A DNA stretch of 64,000 nt from Flavobacterium sp. SUN052 (GCF_028867935.1 NZ_JAPQNS010000006.1:186001-250000), one strand, 5' to 3'; positions 36,607-45,808 are shown, counted from the first letter of the stretch. Translations and numbers: made by a program. Notes: generated from the letters alone by a model not told the origin.

Positions 36607-37788
36607 ATGACTGATCGTTACGCTCAACGCGGTGTCTCTGCTGATAAAGAGGATGTTCACCGCGCTATTGCCCAACTCGATAAGGGCCTCTTCCCTAAAG
36701 CTTTCTGCAAAATTGTTCCCGATGCGCTTGCGGGTGATCCCGACTTTTGTACGATCATGCATGCCGATGGCGCCGGAACAAAATCGTCGCTGGCATACCT
36801 GTACTGGCGTGAAACGGGCGATCTGAGCGTTTGGCGGGGAATTGCGCAGGATGCAGTTGTGATGAATACTGACGACCTGATTTGTGTGGGTGCCACCGGT
36901 CCCATGCTGCTTTCATCGACTATTGGACGAAATAAAAATCTGATACCGGGTGAGGTAATTGCCGAAATCATCAACGGCACCGAAGAAGTGCTACAGATGC
37001 TTCGCGACCACGGTATCGACATTTACAGTACCGGGGGCGAAACCGCCGACGTGGGTGATCTGGTGCGAACTATTATTGTGGATAGCACCGTGATTGCCCG
37101 GATGCGTCGCGATCAGGTTATCAGCAACGACCGCATTCAGCCCAGTGATGTGGTAGTAGGTTTGGCTTCGTTTGGGCAGGCCACCTACGAAACCGAATAC
37201 AACGGGGGTATGGGTAGTAACGGCCTAACTTCGGCTCGCCACGATGTGCTGGCGCATTACCTCGCCGACCGCTACCCTGAAAGTTTCGACCCTGCCGTTG
37301 ATCGGAGTCTGGTTTATAGCGGCAGTCAGCAGTTGCAGTCGGCAGTTGCAGTGGGCTCAAGTTCCCAGGTACAAAGCGTGTCCGTCGGAAAGCTGATTCT
37401 GTCGCCCACGCGGACGTACGCACCGGTAGTGAAACAGTTGCTGGCTGACCTTCGTCCGCATCTGCACGGCATGGTGCATTGTTCGGGTGGGGCACAGACG
37501 AAAGTCCTGCATTTCATTGATAGTCTACACGTTGTAAAAGATAATTTGTTTCCGGTGCCACCCTTATTCCGGCTTATTCAGGAGGAGAGCGGCACGAGTT
37601 GGCAGGAAATGTACAAGGTGTTCAATATGGGTCACCGCTTAGAAGTTTATCTGCCACAGGAACATGCCGACCACGTAATTAGCGTCTCTAAATCGTTTGG
37701 TATTGATGCGCAGGTTATTGGCCACGTAGAAGACTTTGCGGGCAAGCGCGTTACGATTCGGAGCGAGGCCGGGGAGTTTGTGTATTGA
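36607..37788 (+). CDS. purM: Phosphoribosylformylglycinamidine cyclo-ligase (AIR synthase)
   Basis: Converts FGAM to AIR with ATP, the fifth step of de novo purine synthesis. 393 aa, close to the usual Bacteroidota length and longer than the 345-aa E. coli enzyme. Landmarks are IMHADGAGTKSSLAYLYW (substrate and ATP binding), AQDAVVMNTDDLICVGA, STGGETADVGD, the central LSPTRTYAPVV and HCSGGAQTKVLHF. Around residue 239 the linker reads SQQLQSAVAVGSSSQVQSVS, encoded by a short tandem repeat of CAGTTGCAGT; the enzyme frame continues normally after it. The start at 36607 (MTDRYAQRGV) is preferred over the ATG 11 codons earlier. Other pur genes are not nearby. Confidence 0.93.
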   Translation: MTDRYAQRGVSADKEDVHRAIAQLDKGLFPKAFCKIVPDALAGDPDFCTIMHADGAGTKSSLAYLYWRETGDLSVWRGIAQDAVVMNTDDLICVGATGPMLLSSTIGRNKNLIPGEVIAEIINGTEEVLQMLRDHGIDIYSTGGETADVGDLVRTIIVDSTVIARMRRDQVISNDRIQPSDVVVGLASFGQATYETEYNGGMGSNGLTSARHDVLAHYLADRYPESFDPAVDRSLVYSGSQQLQSAVAVGSSSQVQSVSVGKLILSPTRTYAPVVKQLLADLRPHLHGMVHCSGGAQTKVLHFIDSLHVVKDNLFPVPPLFRLIQEESGTSWQEMYKVFNMGHRLEVYLPQEHADHVISVSKSFGIDAQVIGHVEDFAGKRVTIRSEAGEFVY

Positions 37789-37903
37789 GTTGGCGATAGC
37801 CTCCAATAGCGATGTCTGCATGGGTGGTCCTGATCTTGTTTTAGAAAGATGGCATCTCTGCTGGGATACAGGCATCTCTGTTTTTTTCGTACTTTGTCGC
37901 CTA

Positions 37904-39007
37904 ATGCGACCGTACTTGCTCATAATCTGTTTATTAGGCTACCAACTCTCGTTGGCGCAAGACCCGTTCACGGTACGTTGGTCGTTTGAAGGCAATCCCA
38001 ACGGGGCTACGTCGGTCTTGTACATTACTCCTGTTGCGGCCAGTTTCATTGGTGTTGCCCCCAACAGCTTTGGCCCCTATACGCCGGGAGCATCGGGGCA
38101 GGCTGTGAATGTTGACAACTGGTCGACCAGTAGTTGTAACCGGGGCGAATATGTTTCAATCACTGTGCAACCCAACCGTGGACAAACGATGACCCTGAAC
38201 CAGTTATCGTTCTTTTTTGCGCGGTCAGCGTCAGGACCCAACACAGTTAGCGTCCGGTCAAGTGCTGATGGGTTTGCCAACGATATTTTTACGGGAACGG
38301 CGACAGAAAACCCACCTTATCAACAGGCTTCCATTGGACTTTCGGGTGGTGCTTATACCAATCAAAGTGGTTCGGTAACCTTTCGGATTTATGGATGTCC
38401 ACCACAGGGAGCCGGAACTCTTCGGCTCGACGAAATTGTCATTTCGGGCGTGTTACCCCAGTTCCCCCTCCCCGTTTCACTCCTCTACTTCCGTGCTCAA
38501 CCACAACCCAACAATCGAGTAACGCTCAACTGGGCAACCACCTGGGAACGCGATGCCGACCGGTTCGAGATCCAGCGGAGCCGCAGCCTGAACGAGTTTG
38601 GCACCATTGGTCAAATTCCTGCCCGCGGTACTACAGAAACCCGCCAACTGTACAGCTTCTCCGACGATTGGCCAGACTCAGGAACGACTTACTACCGGCT
38701 CCGGCAAGTAGACACCGACGGAATTGCAACCTACTCTACCATCATTGCGGCCGTGCTTGACGACAGTACACCAACACTGTCTGTATTAGAATCTGAAATC
38801 TCCGGAATGATTCGTGTTAGAGGGCGAAACTTGTCGGGAGCTTTGTTTTCAGTGGTTTCTATAACTGGTCAGGTAATTCCTATAACAGTTCAGACTGAGG
38901 CAACGGGCTCAATTGGCTTATACGGAAAGCTGGGAACAGGGTTGTATGTTGTTCGGGCAGAGATCAATGGAGTGGTGAGACTGGTACAACGGGCATTGGT
39001 ACGGTAA
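37904..39007 (+). CDS. Secreted beta-sandwich surface protein with sorting-like C terminus
   Basis: 367-aa exported protein, signal peptide MRPYLLIICLLGYQLSLAQ. Residues ~20-180 form a beta-rich lectin/CBM-like domain (TLNQLSFFFARSASGPNTVS, then GAGTLRLDEIVISG). The segment PLPVSLLYFRAQPQPNNRV, with ATTWERDADRFEIQRS behind it, is the fibronectin-like module that very often precedes T9SS sorting domains. The last ~65 residues resemble a diverged sorting domain (ALFSVVSITGQVIPI, GKLGTGLYVVRAEINGVV). No catalytic motif. Likely a cell-surface or matrix protein. Start at 37904 by the signal peptide. Confidence 0.7.
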   Translation: MRPYLLIICLLGYQLSLAQDPFTVRWSFEGNPNGATSVLYITPVAASFIGVAPNSFGPYTPGASGQAVNVDNWSTSSCNRGEYVSITVQPNRGQTMTLNQLSFFFARSASGPNTVSVRSSADGFANDIFTGTATENPPYQQASIGLSGGAYTNQSGSVTFRIYGCPPQGAGTLRLDEIVISGVLPQFPLPVSLLYFRAQPQPNNRVTLNWATTWERDADRFEIQRSRSLNEFGTIGQIPARGTTETRQLYSFSDDWPDSGTTYYRLRQVDTDGIATYSTIIAAVLDDSTPTLSVLESEISGMIRVRGRNLSGALFSVVSITGQVIPITVQTEATGSIGLYGKLGTGLYVVRAEINGVVRLVQRALVR

Positions 39008-39021
39008 ACAATACTATTGAT

Positions 39022-39057
39022 TGTATCCTCGACCTGTGCTGAAACAAACCGAGGATA
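39022..39057. terminator. Bidirectional terminator between convergent genes
   Basis: Perfect 9-bp arms GTATCCTCG (39022-39030) and CGAGGATAC (39049-39057) between the stop codons at 39007 (plus) and 39070 (minus). Confidence 0.65.
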
Positions 39058-39069
39058 CCTATTCTAAAA

Positions 39070-42000
39070 CTACGCCATTTCTAGAACCTCCCGCTCTTTC
39101 ATCTCAACGCTTGGCGGAAGCAGCTTGTACAATACCGGCGTGACAATGCGAGATAGTAACGTACTGGAAATCAGGCCGCCAATCAATACATAGGCCAAGG
39201 GTGAGTACAGCGGGTTGTTCTCGATTGCCAAGGGTGTTAGACCACCGATAGCCGTGAGTGAGGTCAGTACGATAGGCACAAACCGAATTTCACCCGCTTG
39301 CTGAATGGCCTCAATCAGGGGCATTCCCTCGGCCCGAAGCTGGTTGGTAAAATCTACCAGTAAAATTGAGTTTTTTACCTCAATACCAATCAGCGCAATC
39401 AAGCCAATCACCGCTACAAACGAGAACGGATTACCCGTCAGGAGCATGGCCGAAATAGCGCCAATGATGCCAAGAGGAATCACCGACAGCACAATAAGCG
39501 TACTTTTCAACGTGCCGAATTCCAGTACTAACACCGCAATGAATCCGAAAATCGTAATCAGGATGATGGTTCCTAAGCCCCCAAACGATTTTTCGCGGCT
39601 TTCTAACTCACCAGCCGCTTTGTACGAAAAGCCAGCCGGGAATTTCATGGCGTCAAGCTTTTTGATCAGGTCGTTATAAACATTATCAACCAGATAGCCT
39701 GTTTTTACGAAGCCCGTCACGGTGGCGAAACGGTCTTTATCGTAATGCCGGATCTGATTGGTAGTTGTTTCAAATTCGAGGTCAGCTACTTGCCGAAGTG
39801 GCACAGCGGCACCTGTGAGTGTATTTACATAGAGGTTGCTCAACACGCTCTGATCCGTTACGGCACCCTTTGGAAGCGTTACGTTGATGGCGTAGTCGTC
39901 GGACCCGTTTTGACTATTGGTGGCTTTAAAGGTGCCGACATTTAGCCCGGCAATGGCTAAGCGGATTGTACGGTTAATGTCGGCGACAGACATGCCCAGC
40001 AAGCCTGCTTTCTCCTTGTTGATACGAATGCGAACGTCCGTTTTACGGGTGGCCAGCGGGTTATTGATGTAGATCAGACCGGGTGTTTGTTTCAGCGCAT
40101 TTTCGACGCGGGCCGATACGGTGCGAAGACTATCCAGGTTTTCGCCAAATATCCGGATGGCAACGGGGGCTTCCTGATCGGGTCCCTGCTCAAAATCCTT
40201 TACCTCAATACGCGCGTTGGGGTAGTACATCAGCTTGTCGCGAAGCTTGTCGATCAGGGCACGTTTCTGGCTGGGAGGCATGTCGTTTACCTGTACAAAC
40301 AGCTGCGAAAAGTTAGTCGACTCACTTCGCTGAATCACGTTGTAATAGATTCGCGGATTGCCCTTACCCACGTTTGTTGTGAAGTATTTCACGTCGCTTT
40401 CCTTCTTCAATACCGATTCTACATACCGGGCAGCACTATTCGTTTCAGAGAGGCTGCTGCCTTCAGGTGTTTCGATATTGATTAAAAACTGGGGCTTTTC
40501 GGAGGCTGGAAACAAGGCAAAACCAACCTTTGGCACCAGTGAAAGAGCACCCACAAATAAGGCTAAAGCGGCCAGCAAGGTCAATGCAGGATGGCGTAAA
40601 CCCCAGTGCAGCAACCGGCTATACGATCCGCTGATAATAGATTTGAGTGCCCGCATAAAAATATTGCCCTCAGGATTATGACTCTCGGCCAGGATCCGGC
40701 TCGACAAAAAGGGCACGATCGTGAGCGATACCAAGAGCGAAGCGAGTACTGTAGTGACTACAGCCATTGGCAGCGACCGAATGAAATCACCGGAGGCTTC
40801 GGGCAGGAAAAGCAGGGGTAAAAAAGCCAGGATAAGCGTTGCCGTACAGCCAATAACGGCTAACGTAATTTGCCTGGTGGCCCGAATAGCAGCCTCACGT
40901 TTGCTGTAGCCCTCACGCAAATACCGTTCAATGTTTTCGACCACCACAATAGAATCGTCGACCAGAATGCCCAAGGCTACGATCAATCCCACAATACTCA
41001 ATTGGTTAATACTGTAGCCTAGGAAATTCAGCCCTGCCAACCCGATAGCCAGCGACAACGGGATAGAGATCATGACGACCACAGCCGCCCGTAGGCCCAG
41101 GGGTAACAAGGTGAGTGACACCAGCAAAATGGCAATCGCAAAGTCTTTGGCAAATCGACTTAGGCGCTTATTGACGCTGGCGGCCTGATCAAAGTTTTTG
41201 ACCATTTTGATATGCGCGGGCAGCGTTTTAGCAAAGCCCTCTATGACTGGGTCAACTTGCAAGCCAACTTTGGCAATGTTCATGCCCAGCTTTTGACCCG
41301 CCGTAACCAGCACCGCCCGATGCCCGTTGAGCCGGGTAATGTGCGATTCGTCTTCGTAGTTGAGCGCCACATCGGCAATGTCGCGGAGATAAATAATCTT
41401 TTGGCCATTGGTCGAAACAATGGTGTTTCTGATCTCGTCCAGCGATTTATAATCGCCCGATGTTTTGACGTTGAACTTCCGCGATCCGGCCTGAATGCTA
41501 CCGCCCGGAATGTTTAGATTTTCGGCCTGCAAAGCTCCAATTACTCGGTTAGCCGGAATGCCTTCCTGGGCCATACGATCGGTATTAAGCGACACACGAA
41601 CGGTGGTAGCCGGATAGCCCCAGTCTTCGGCATTTTTCAGGCTTTTGATCTTGGCCAACTGCTCCTTCAATCGGTTGGCTTGCTCGCCCAGCTCCCTGCT
41701 CGAAGCAACCTCCGACATCAACGCAACCTGCACAATATTGACGTCGGTTGGTGAGAATTTATTGATCTGGATACGAAAAATATCCTGAGGTAATTCGGCC
41801 CGGAGTGCGTTTACCTCGCGCACTACTTCCTGGTATTTTTCGTCGGGGTCAACACCATAATCGTATTCGACACGTAACACGGCAAGACCGTCGTCGATGC
41901 TGGTACGAATTGTATTGATGTTATCCAGCGAGTTGAACCGTTCCTCAGCTGGGTTGGCAATCAACTCCTCCATATCGAGGGCATCGGTGCCGGGATACAC

Positions 42001-42147
42001 AATGATTACGGCGAAGCTGGGAGCCACAAATTCGGGGTCTTCGCCACGCGGCATATTCAGCAGGGAATTAACCCCCAGGGCCACCACAGCGATGAACAGT
42101 ACCAGCATGAATTGCCAGTTTTTGACGGAAAATTCGGATAGGTTCAT
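39070..42147 (-). CDS. RND efflux pump, inner membrane transporter
   Basis: 1025-aa AcrB/MexB-type proton-driven exporter, last gene of a TetR-regulated operon. Twelve transmembrane helices in two repeats; the first repeat holds the proton-relay motif GILVDDSIVVVENIER and the second GLIALIGIEVKNSILLVDF. Large periplasmic loops carry the porter and docking domains (MPRGEDPEF at the first loop is common in the Bacteroidota and MdtB-like HAE1 subgroup). It works with the adaptor at 42175 and the outer-membrane channel at 43418. Substrates, probably toxic organics or drugs, cannot be read off. It starts at 42147, 27 bp after the adaptor stop. Confidence 0.95.
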   Translation of the reverse strand: MNLSEFSVKNWQFMLVLFIAVVALGVNSLLNMPRGEDPEFVAPSFAVIIVYPGTDALDMEELIANPAEERFNSLDNINTIRTSIDDGLAVLRVEYDYGVDPDEKYQEVVREVNALRAELPQDIFRIQINKFSPTDVNIVQVALMSEVASSRELGEQANRLKEQLAKIKSLKNAEDWGYPATTVRVSLNTDRMAQEGIPANRVIGALQAENLNIPGGSIQAGSRKFNVKTSGDYKSLDEIRNTIVSTNGQKIIYLRDIADVALNYEDESHITRLNGHRAVLVTAGQKLGMNIAKVGLQVDPVIEGFAKTLPAHIKMVKNFDQAASVNKRLSRFAKDFAIAILLVSLTLLPLGLRAAVVVMISIPLSLAIGLAGLNFLGYSINQLSIVGLIVALGILVDDSIVVVENIERYLREGYSKREAAIRATRQITLAVIGCTATLILAFLPLLFLPEASGDFIRSLPMAVVTTVLASLLVSLTIVPFLSSRILAESHNPEGNIFMRALKSIISGSYSRLLHWGLRHPALTLLAALALFVGALSLVPKVGFALFPASEKPQFLINIETPEGSSLSETNSAARYVESVLKKESDVKYFTTNVGKGNPRIYYNVIQRSESTNFSQLFVQVNDMPPSQKRALIDKLRDKLMYYPNARIEVKDFEQGPDQEAPVAIRIFGENLDSLRTVSARVENALKQTPGLIYINNPLATRKTDVRIRINKEKAGLLGMSVADINRTIRLAIAGLNVGTFKATNSQNGSDDYAINVTLPKGAVTDQSVLSNLYVNTLTGAAVPLRQVADLEFETTTNQIRHYDKDRFATVTGFVKTGYLVDNVYNDLIKKLDAMKFPAGFSYKAAGELESREKSFGGLGTIILITIFGFIAVLVLEFGTLKSTLIVLSVIPLGIIGAISAMLLTGNPFSFVAVIGLIALIGIEVKNSILLVDFTNQLRAEGMPLIEAIQQAGEIRFVPIVLTSLTAIGGLTPLAIENNPLYSPLAYVLIGGLISSTLLSRIVTPVLYKLLPPSVEMKEREVLEMA

Positions 42148-42174
42148 AGTGAAGAATGGAATGCCGCGTTCCAG

Positions 42175-43239
42175 TTAATTTTTGATGATTACACTCGATT
42201 CTTCAGTGAGGAAAGCAGAGCCAGCCGTCACAACATCTTTTACATTGGCGAGTCCGTTGCTTAGCAATACCTTGTCTCCATCCAGAAAACCAATCTGAAC
42301 AGGTTGCTTGCGGACTCCCTTTTTGTCGGCAGTAAGTATATATACAAAGCCCTGTTGTCCATTCCCCTCTACAATTGCCTCAACTGGAACCACAGCGTAT
42401 GACCGCGACTGATCGGGCGTTAGTTGAACTTTGGCAAACAGACCCGGCGCGAACCGGACACCGTTGGGATCGATGCGGATTTCTACTTCGTAGAGCTTAT
42501 TCATGGGGTCAGCCGCCTGTGCCAGTTCGCTGACAGTGCCCCGAAACGTACGGTTAGGGTAAGCGTCGAACATGACGCTGGCGCGATTGCCGAGCCGGAG
42601 CCGAGCCCAATCTTTATCGGACACACCCACTCGTACCACCCAATCGTTCCAGCGATTTCCTGATACAATAAACGCGGTAGCCCCCGGTGCCGCCAGTTCG
42701 CCTTCGTTCATGGCCTTGCGGGTTACTGTCCCATCAACCGACGAGCGTATTTGAGCGTACGATTGATTGAACTTGGCAATGGTCAGGCTCTGGCGAGCCA
42801 CGCTATTGCCTGTGGTGGCATTCTGCATCTGCTCAAGCGTGGCAGCCGTATCAGCATACATGGCCTTGACACGGTTCATATCGCGCTCCGATTTATCCAC
42901 CGACAACTGCGCCTGGCTCACCTGAGCGTTGATTTCAGTAAGGTCAAGCGTTGCCAATAGCTGGCCTTTACGGACGGTTTGGCCCTCATCGACGTACATT
43001 TTGTTGATAATCCCGCCAATCTTGAACGACAGGCGGGCTTCCTCTGCCGACGACAGTAGGCCCGATGCGGCAATCGGTTCGGCACGGGTGACCATCTGCA
43101 CGGGAGCCAGCCGCACCGGCACTACCGTTTCGTCGAGTTCGGTTGTCGCGACCTCCTGTTTCTGGTCGCTGGCTTTGGTACCACACGCCCAGATCAGGAC
43201 GCTAAGTAGTAGAGATAGAAGAAGTTGTAGCGGTTTCAT
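42175..43239 (-). CDS. RND efflux periplasmic adaptor (membrane fusion protein), lipoprotein
   Basis: 354-aa adaptor linking the inner-membrane pump to the outer-membrane channel. The lipobox IWAC at about residues 17-20 predicts an inner-membrane lipoprotein. A barrel-sandwich hybrid half (MYVDEGQTVRKGQLLATLDL), a helical hairpin (KSERDMNRVKAMYADTAATL), the second half-motif (SVDGTVTRKAMNEGELAAPG) and the beta-barrel follow in the classical order. The start at 43239 is chosen because it gives the lipoprotein signal. The 178-bp gap to the tolC-like gene upstream carries two inverted copies of a palindromic repeat, which may fold in the mRNA and tune expression of the pump. Confidence 0.93.
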   Translation of the reverse strand: MKPLQLLLSLLLSVLIWACGTKASDQKQEVATTELDETVVPVRLAPVQMVTRAEPIAASGLLSSAEEARLSFKIGGIINKMYVDEGQTVRKGQLLATLDLTEINAQVSQAQLSVDKSERDMNRVKAMYADTAATLEQMQNATTGNSVARQSLTIAKFNQSYAQIRSSVDGTVTRKAMNEGELAAPGATAFIVSGNRWNDWVVRVGVSDKDWARLRLGNRASVMFDAYPNRTFRGTVSELAQAADPMNKLYEVEIRIDPNGVRFAPGLFAKVQLTPDQSRSYAVVPVEAIVEGNGQQGFVYILTADKKGVRKQPVQIGFLDGDKVLLSNGLANVKDVVTAGSAFLTEESSVIIKN

Positions 43240-43246
43240 AGTAATT

Positions 43247-43304
43247 GACCTCACCCCCAGCCCCTCTCCGCGACGGCGGACCGCTTGCGAAGGAGAGGGG
43301 AGAC
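43247..43304. repeat. Palindromic repeat, copy A, before the adaptor gene
   Basis: Begins GACCTCACCCCCAGCCCCTC and ends GGAGAGGGGAGAC; the loop is enlarged by a GC-rich insert of about 16 bp. Same family as 14441-14481 and opposite in orientation to the copy at 43359-43401. Confidence 0.8.
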
Positions 43305-43358
43305 GAATTGCGGCTTTTAGTAGAGATAATTAACTTGTGTGTAGTTCAATTTTGGTAA

Positions 43359-43401
43359 GTCTCCCCTCTCCTTCACAAGGAGAGGGGTCGGGGGTGAGGT
43401 C
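43359..43401. repeat. Palindromic repeat, copy B, between tolC-like and adaptor genes
   Basis: Begins GTCTCCCCTCTCCTTCACAA and ends GGGGGTGAGGTC; reverse orientation to copy A, so the two copies can also pair with each other across 54 bp. Confidence 0.8.
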
Positions 43402-43417
43402 GCGACAATGCCCTGCA

Positions 43418-44836
43418 CTACTTCACCGCCGTTACCCGGTCCAGCGCAGCCCGTTTCATCCGTACATCCATTTTGGCGAGTGACTGCTGAATCTGAGCGG
43501 TGAGGTGATCATTTTGTGCTTTCAAAAATTCAATCAATAAGGCCTGACCATTGCGGTATTTGCTGTCGATAACGCGCAGCGTTTGGCTGGTGGCCGTAAC
43601 ACCCTGGGCCGTTGCCCTCAGGCTCTCATCAGCGGCATCGGCTTCGTAAAAAGCCTGCACTACCTGTAACCGAATTTGCTGTTGCACCTCTGTCAGTTTG
43701 GTCTGCACCGATTCCGCCTGAATTTTGGCCTGCTGAATTTTAGAGCGTTTTTCGTAGCCCTTAAACAAGTCCCAGGTGAGCCCTAACTGTCCAATCGTAT
43801 ACGCCTGATTTTTGAAGGTATAGCCGTATCCCTGAAAACCAGCGTAGCCCCCCAGATACACTGATGGAATCTTGGCATTTGCCTCGTTGAGTCTGATAGC
43901 CGTTTGAGCCGCCTGCAACGACCCCTGCAATTGAGCTAGTTCTTTCCGTTGTGTCAGCGCTGCTTCTTCCAAACTCACCACCGACTCAGCGGGGGCGGGG
44001 AGCGGGTTGGCCAGCAATACACTGTCGACCTTTACATCCGTGAGCAGGTCGCGATTGATCAGGAAGTTGACGTAGGCACGGGCTGTTTCGCGGTTTTTCT
44101 CGGCAACGGCCATCTGCTGGTCCAGCTTACTGACTTCGTACTCAGCCGATGTCACCACGTCTCTGGTAGCTACGTTGTTGTTCACCAATTTCTGGTTTAG
44201 CTTCACCAGATCGCGTAAAATGCTTTTCGAATTTGTAAAAATCCGGATAGCGTCGAGCGTTTGCAGATACTGGTAATACGCCGACGCGATGTTGTAGCGC
44301 AATTCGTTTTCGATTACCTGCCGACGAGCCTGTTGAGCCGTGAGCAGGTTCTTCTGAATAAGGTAGTTGTATTGAATGTCCGTGTTATAAATAGCGTATT
44401 GAACATTGACCCGCGTGTCGTGAAAGTTGTTGGGAGCCAGCAACTGATTCACGTTTTCGAGGTTGGTCGGGAATTTTTCGGCGCCCGTCAAGCGATTGAG
44501 CGTGCTGTAAATTGGATTGATTAAGTCGCCAATTGGGAACTCCAGCCGCCGACCGCCCGCGGCCATTGAATACGTCGGGTTGAACGTAACGCGGGGATAA
44601 AATAAGGCCCGGGCTTGATTCAGCGATTCCGTCACCCGGCTCACTTCCAGCGTCTCTTGCCGAAGAGCCAAATTATTTTGCAACCCTAACTGAATGTATT
44701 CATCCAGAATAGGAGTAGGCTGGGGCTGGGCAGAAACATTACTGATGAAAGATGGATGGTAAATGATGAATAAAGCCAGCCAATGCCATTTTGGGAGGTT
44801 GGTCAGGTGTCTGATTGAGCTATAGAGTAAATTCAT
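43418..44836 (-). CDS. TolC family outer-membrane efflux protein
   Basis: 472-aa outer-membrane channel of the efflux operon. Signal segment in the first ~37 residues, then two repeats of long coiled-coil helices and short strands typical of OEP proteins: YIQLGLQNNLALRQETLEVS at the start of the first, and LTWDLFKGYEKRSKIQQAKI in the second (the LxWdlF motif). It ends in DHLTAQIQQSLAKMDVRMKR. Start at 44836. A palindromic operator at 44851-44869, 15 bp upstream, matches the one within the tetR promoter, so the TetR protein probably controls this start point as well. Confidence 0.92.
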   Translation of the reverse strand: MNLLYSSIRHLTNLPKWHWLALFIIYHPSFISNVSAQPQPTPILDEYIQLGLQNNLALRQETLEVSRVTESLNQARALFYPRVTFNPTYSMAAGGRRLEFPIGDLINPIYSTLNRLTGAEKFPTNLENVNQLLAPNNFHDTRVNVQYAIYNTDIQYNYLIQKNLLTAQQARRQVIENELRYNIASAYYQYLQTLDAIRIFTNSKSILRDLVKLNQKLVNNNVATRDVVTSAEYEVSKLDQQMAVAEKNRETARAYVNFLINRDLLTDVKVDSVLLANPLPAPAESVVSLEEAALTQRKELAQLQGSLQAAQTAIRLNEANAKIPSVYLGGYAGFQGYGYTFKNQAYTIGQLGLTWDLFKGYEKRSKIQQAKIQAESVQTKLTEVQQQIRLQVVQAFYEADAADESLRATAQGVTATSQTLRVIDSKYRNGQALLIEFLKAQNDHLTAQIQQSLAKMDVRMKRAALDRVTAVK

Positions 44837-44850
44837 AACCGTAGATCAAT

Positions 44851-44869
44851 TAGTGAACAGTGTTTAGTC
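44851..44869. promoter_or_regulatory. TetR operator in front of the tolC-like gene
   Basis: TAGTGAACAGTGTTTAGTC, matching the 19-bp palindrome TACTGAACAGTGTTCAGTA at 45540-45558 at 16 positions. On the minus strand it is followed by TAATTGAT, a weak -7-like element in the same relative place as the tetR one. Confidence 0.7.
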
Positions 44870-44876
44870 AGTGGTC

Positions 44877-44912
44877 AAAAAAAAGGACTGGGTCTAATGC
44901 AATCCTTTTTTT
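44877..44912 (-). terminator. Terminator/attenuator overlapping the end of tetR
   Basis: GGATTG pairs with CAGTCC (one G-U pair), flanked by A7 and T8 tracts; the left arm lies inside the last tetR codons. It may limit read-through from tetR into the pump genes. Confidence 0.6.
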
Positions 44913-45514
44913 AGTGTATCGCAGAACAGTGTAAATGCATCAGCCATTAATACCTGCCGACGCTCTTCGGTGAACATCATCATGCGCTTGCGCAGAAACA
45001 AAGCCGTGTAGCCATGAATGTTGCTCCAGATCATCATGGCCGCTACTTCGGCATCATCAACCTTGAAAACGCCTGCATCAATGCAATCCTGTACTACCCG
45101 TACCAGCATGTTGAAGGCAATTCGGCCTTCGTTCCAAATATCTTCTCGGCATTCCAGCGCTTCCATTGGAGCCGTCACAATGAACATGATATCAAACAGT
45201 TCGGGGTTTTCGGCCGCAAACAGCATATAACGCCTACCCATTTCAACCAATCGCTCGAATGGGTCATTGATAGAGAAAATCGGTTGAAATTCCTCCATCA
45301 TTTTGCCAAATGCCTGCGAGTGGACCGCGTACAGAATCTCGTTCTTGTCTTTAAAATACAGGTAGATCGTGGCTGGGCTGTATTCTATGGCTTCGGCGAT
45401 GTTACGGATGCTCACTTTCTCGTAACCATTGGCTACAAATAAGTGGCGCGCTTCATCCACAATCAACCGACGCATTTCCTCCCGTTCCCGCTCTTTCCGT
45501 TCTAAGATTCCCAT
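44894..45514 (-). CDS. TetR/AcrR family repressor of the efflux operon
   Basis: 206-aa regulator. The N-terminal helix-turn-helix spans residues ~15-60: ARHLFVANGYEKVSIRNIAE followed by AIEYSPATIYLYFKDKNEIL, the TetR hallmark. The C-terminal ligand domain has the TetR_C-like segment LVEMGRRYMLFAAENPELFD. Likely represses its own gene and the efflux genes until an inducer binds. The start at 45514 (MGILERKERER) lies just after a strong promoter at 45534-45563 whose spacer is a perfect palindrome. It is the first gene of tetR, tolC-like, adaptor and pump, all on the minus strand. Confidence 0.9.
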   Translation of the reverse strand: MGILERKEREREEMRRLIVDEARHLFVANGYEKVSIRNIAEAIEYSPATIYLYFKDKNEILYAVHSQAFGKMMEEFQPIFSINDPFERLVEMGRRYMLFAAENPELFDIMFIVTAPMEALECREDIWNEGRIAFNMLVRVVQDCIDAGVFKVDDAEVAAMMIWSNIHGYTALFLRKRMMMFTEERRQVLMADAFTLFCDTLKKGLH

Positions 45515-45533
45515 TGATGTCAACTTGATGATA

Positions 45534-45563
45534 CAAACGTACTGAACAGTGTTCAGTAAACAA
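45534..45563 (-). promoter_or_regulatory. tetR promoter with embedded operator
   Basis: On the minus strand: TTG (45561-45563), 19 bases, TACGTTTG (45534-45541), a perfect fit to the Bacteroidota housekeeping promoter. The spacer and its edges are filled by the palindrome TACTGAACAGTGTTCAGTA (45540-45558), arms of nine around one base. A bound repressor would cover both promoter elements. Confidence 0.8.
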
Positions 45564-45808
45564 GCAGTGTTAATAGTTTTTCGATTATTTTTTTGCGAAC
45601 GGTCAATTTTATCAATGAAAGGTAAGGATTGCTGCTTTTGTTGTGAACACACAATCCAGTATTAGATTATTCGCATTAACTGGAAGAATATTTGACTGAA
45701 AGCTCAACGTGGTTTCAGGAACTTACTTTTCGAACTATCTAAAAGTGCCTTCAACTACATAATAAGGTCGATTATGGTTATTATTGTCTTTCCATCGTTG
45801 GCGCTTTC

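Noticed and set aside
43247..43401. CRISPR-like repeats
   Set aside because: Only two copies, in opposite orientations, with internal dyad symmetry and no regular spacers.
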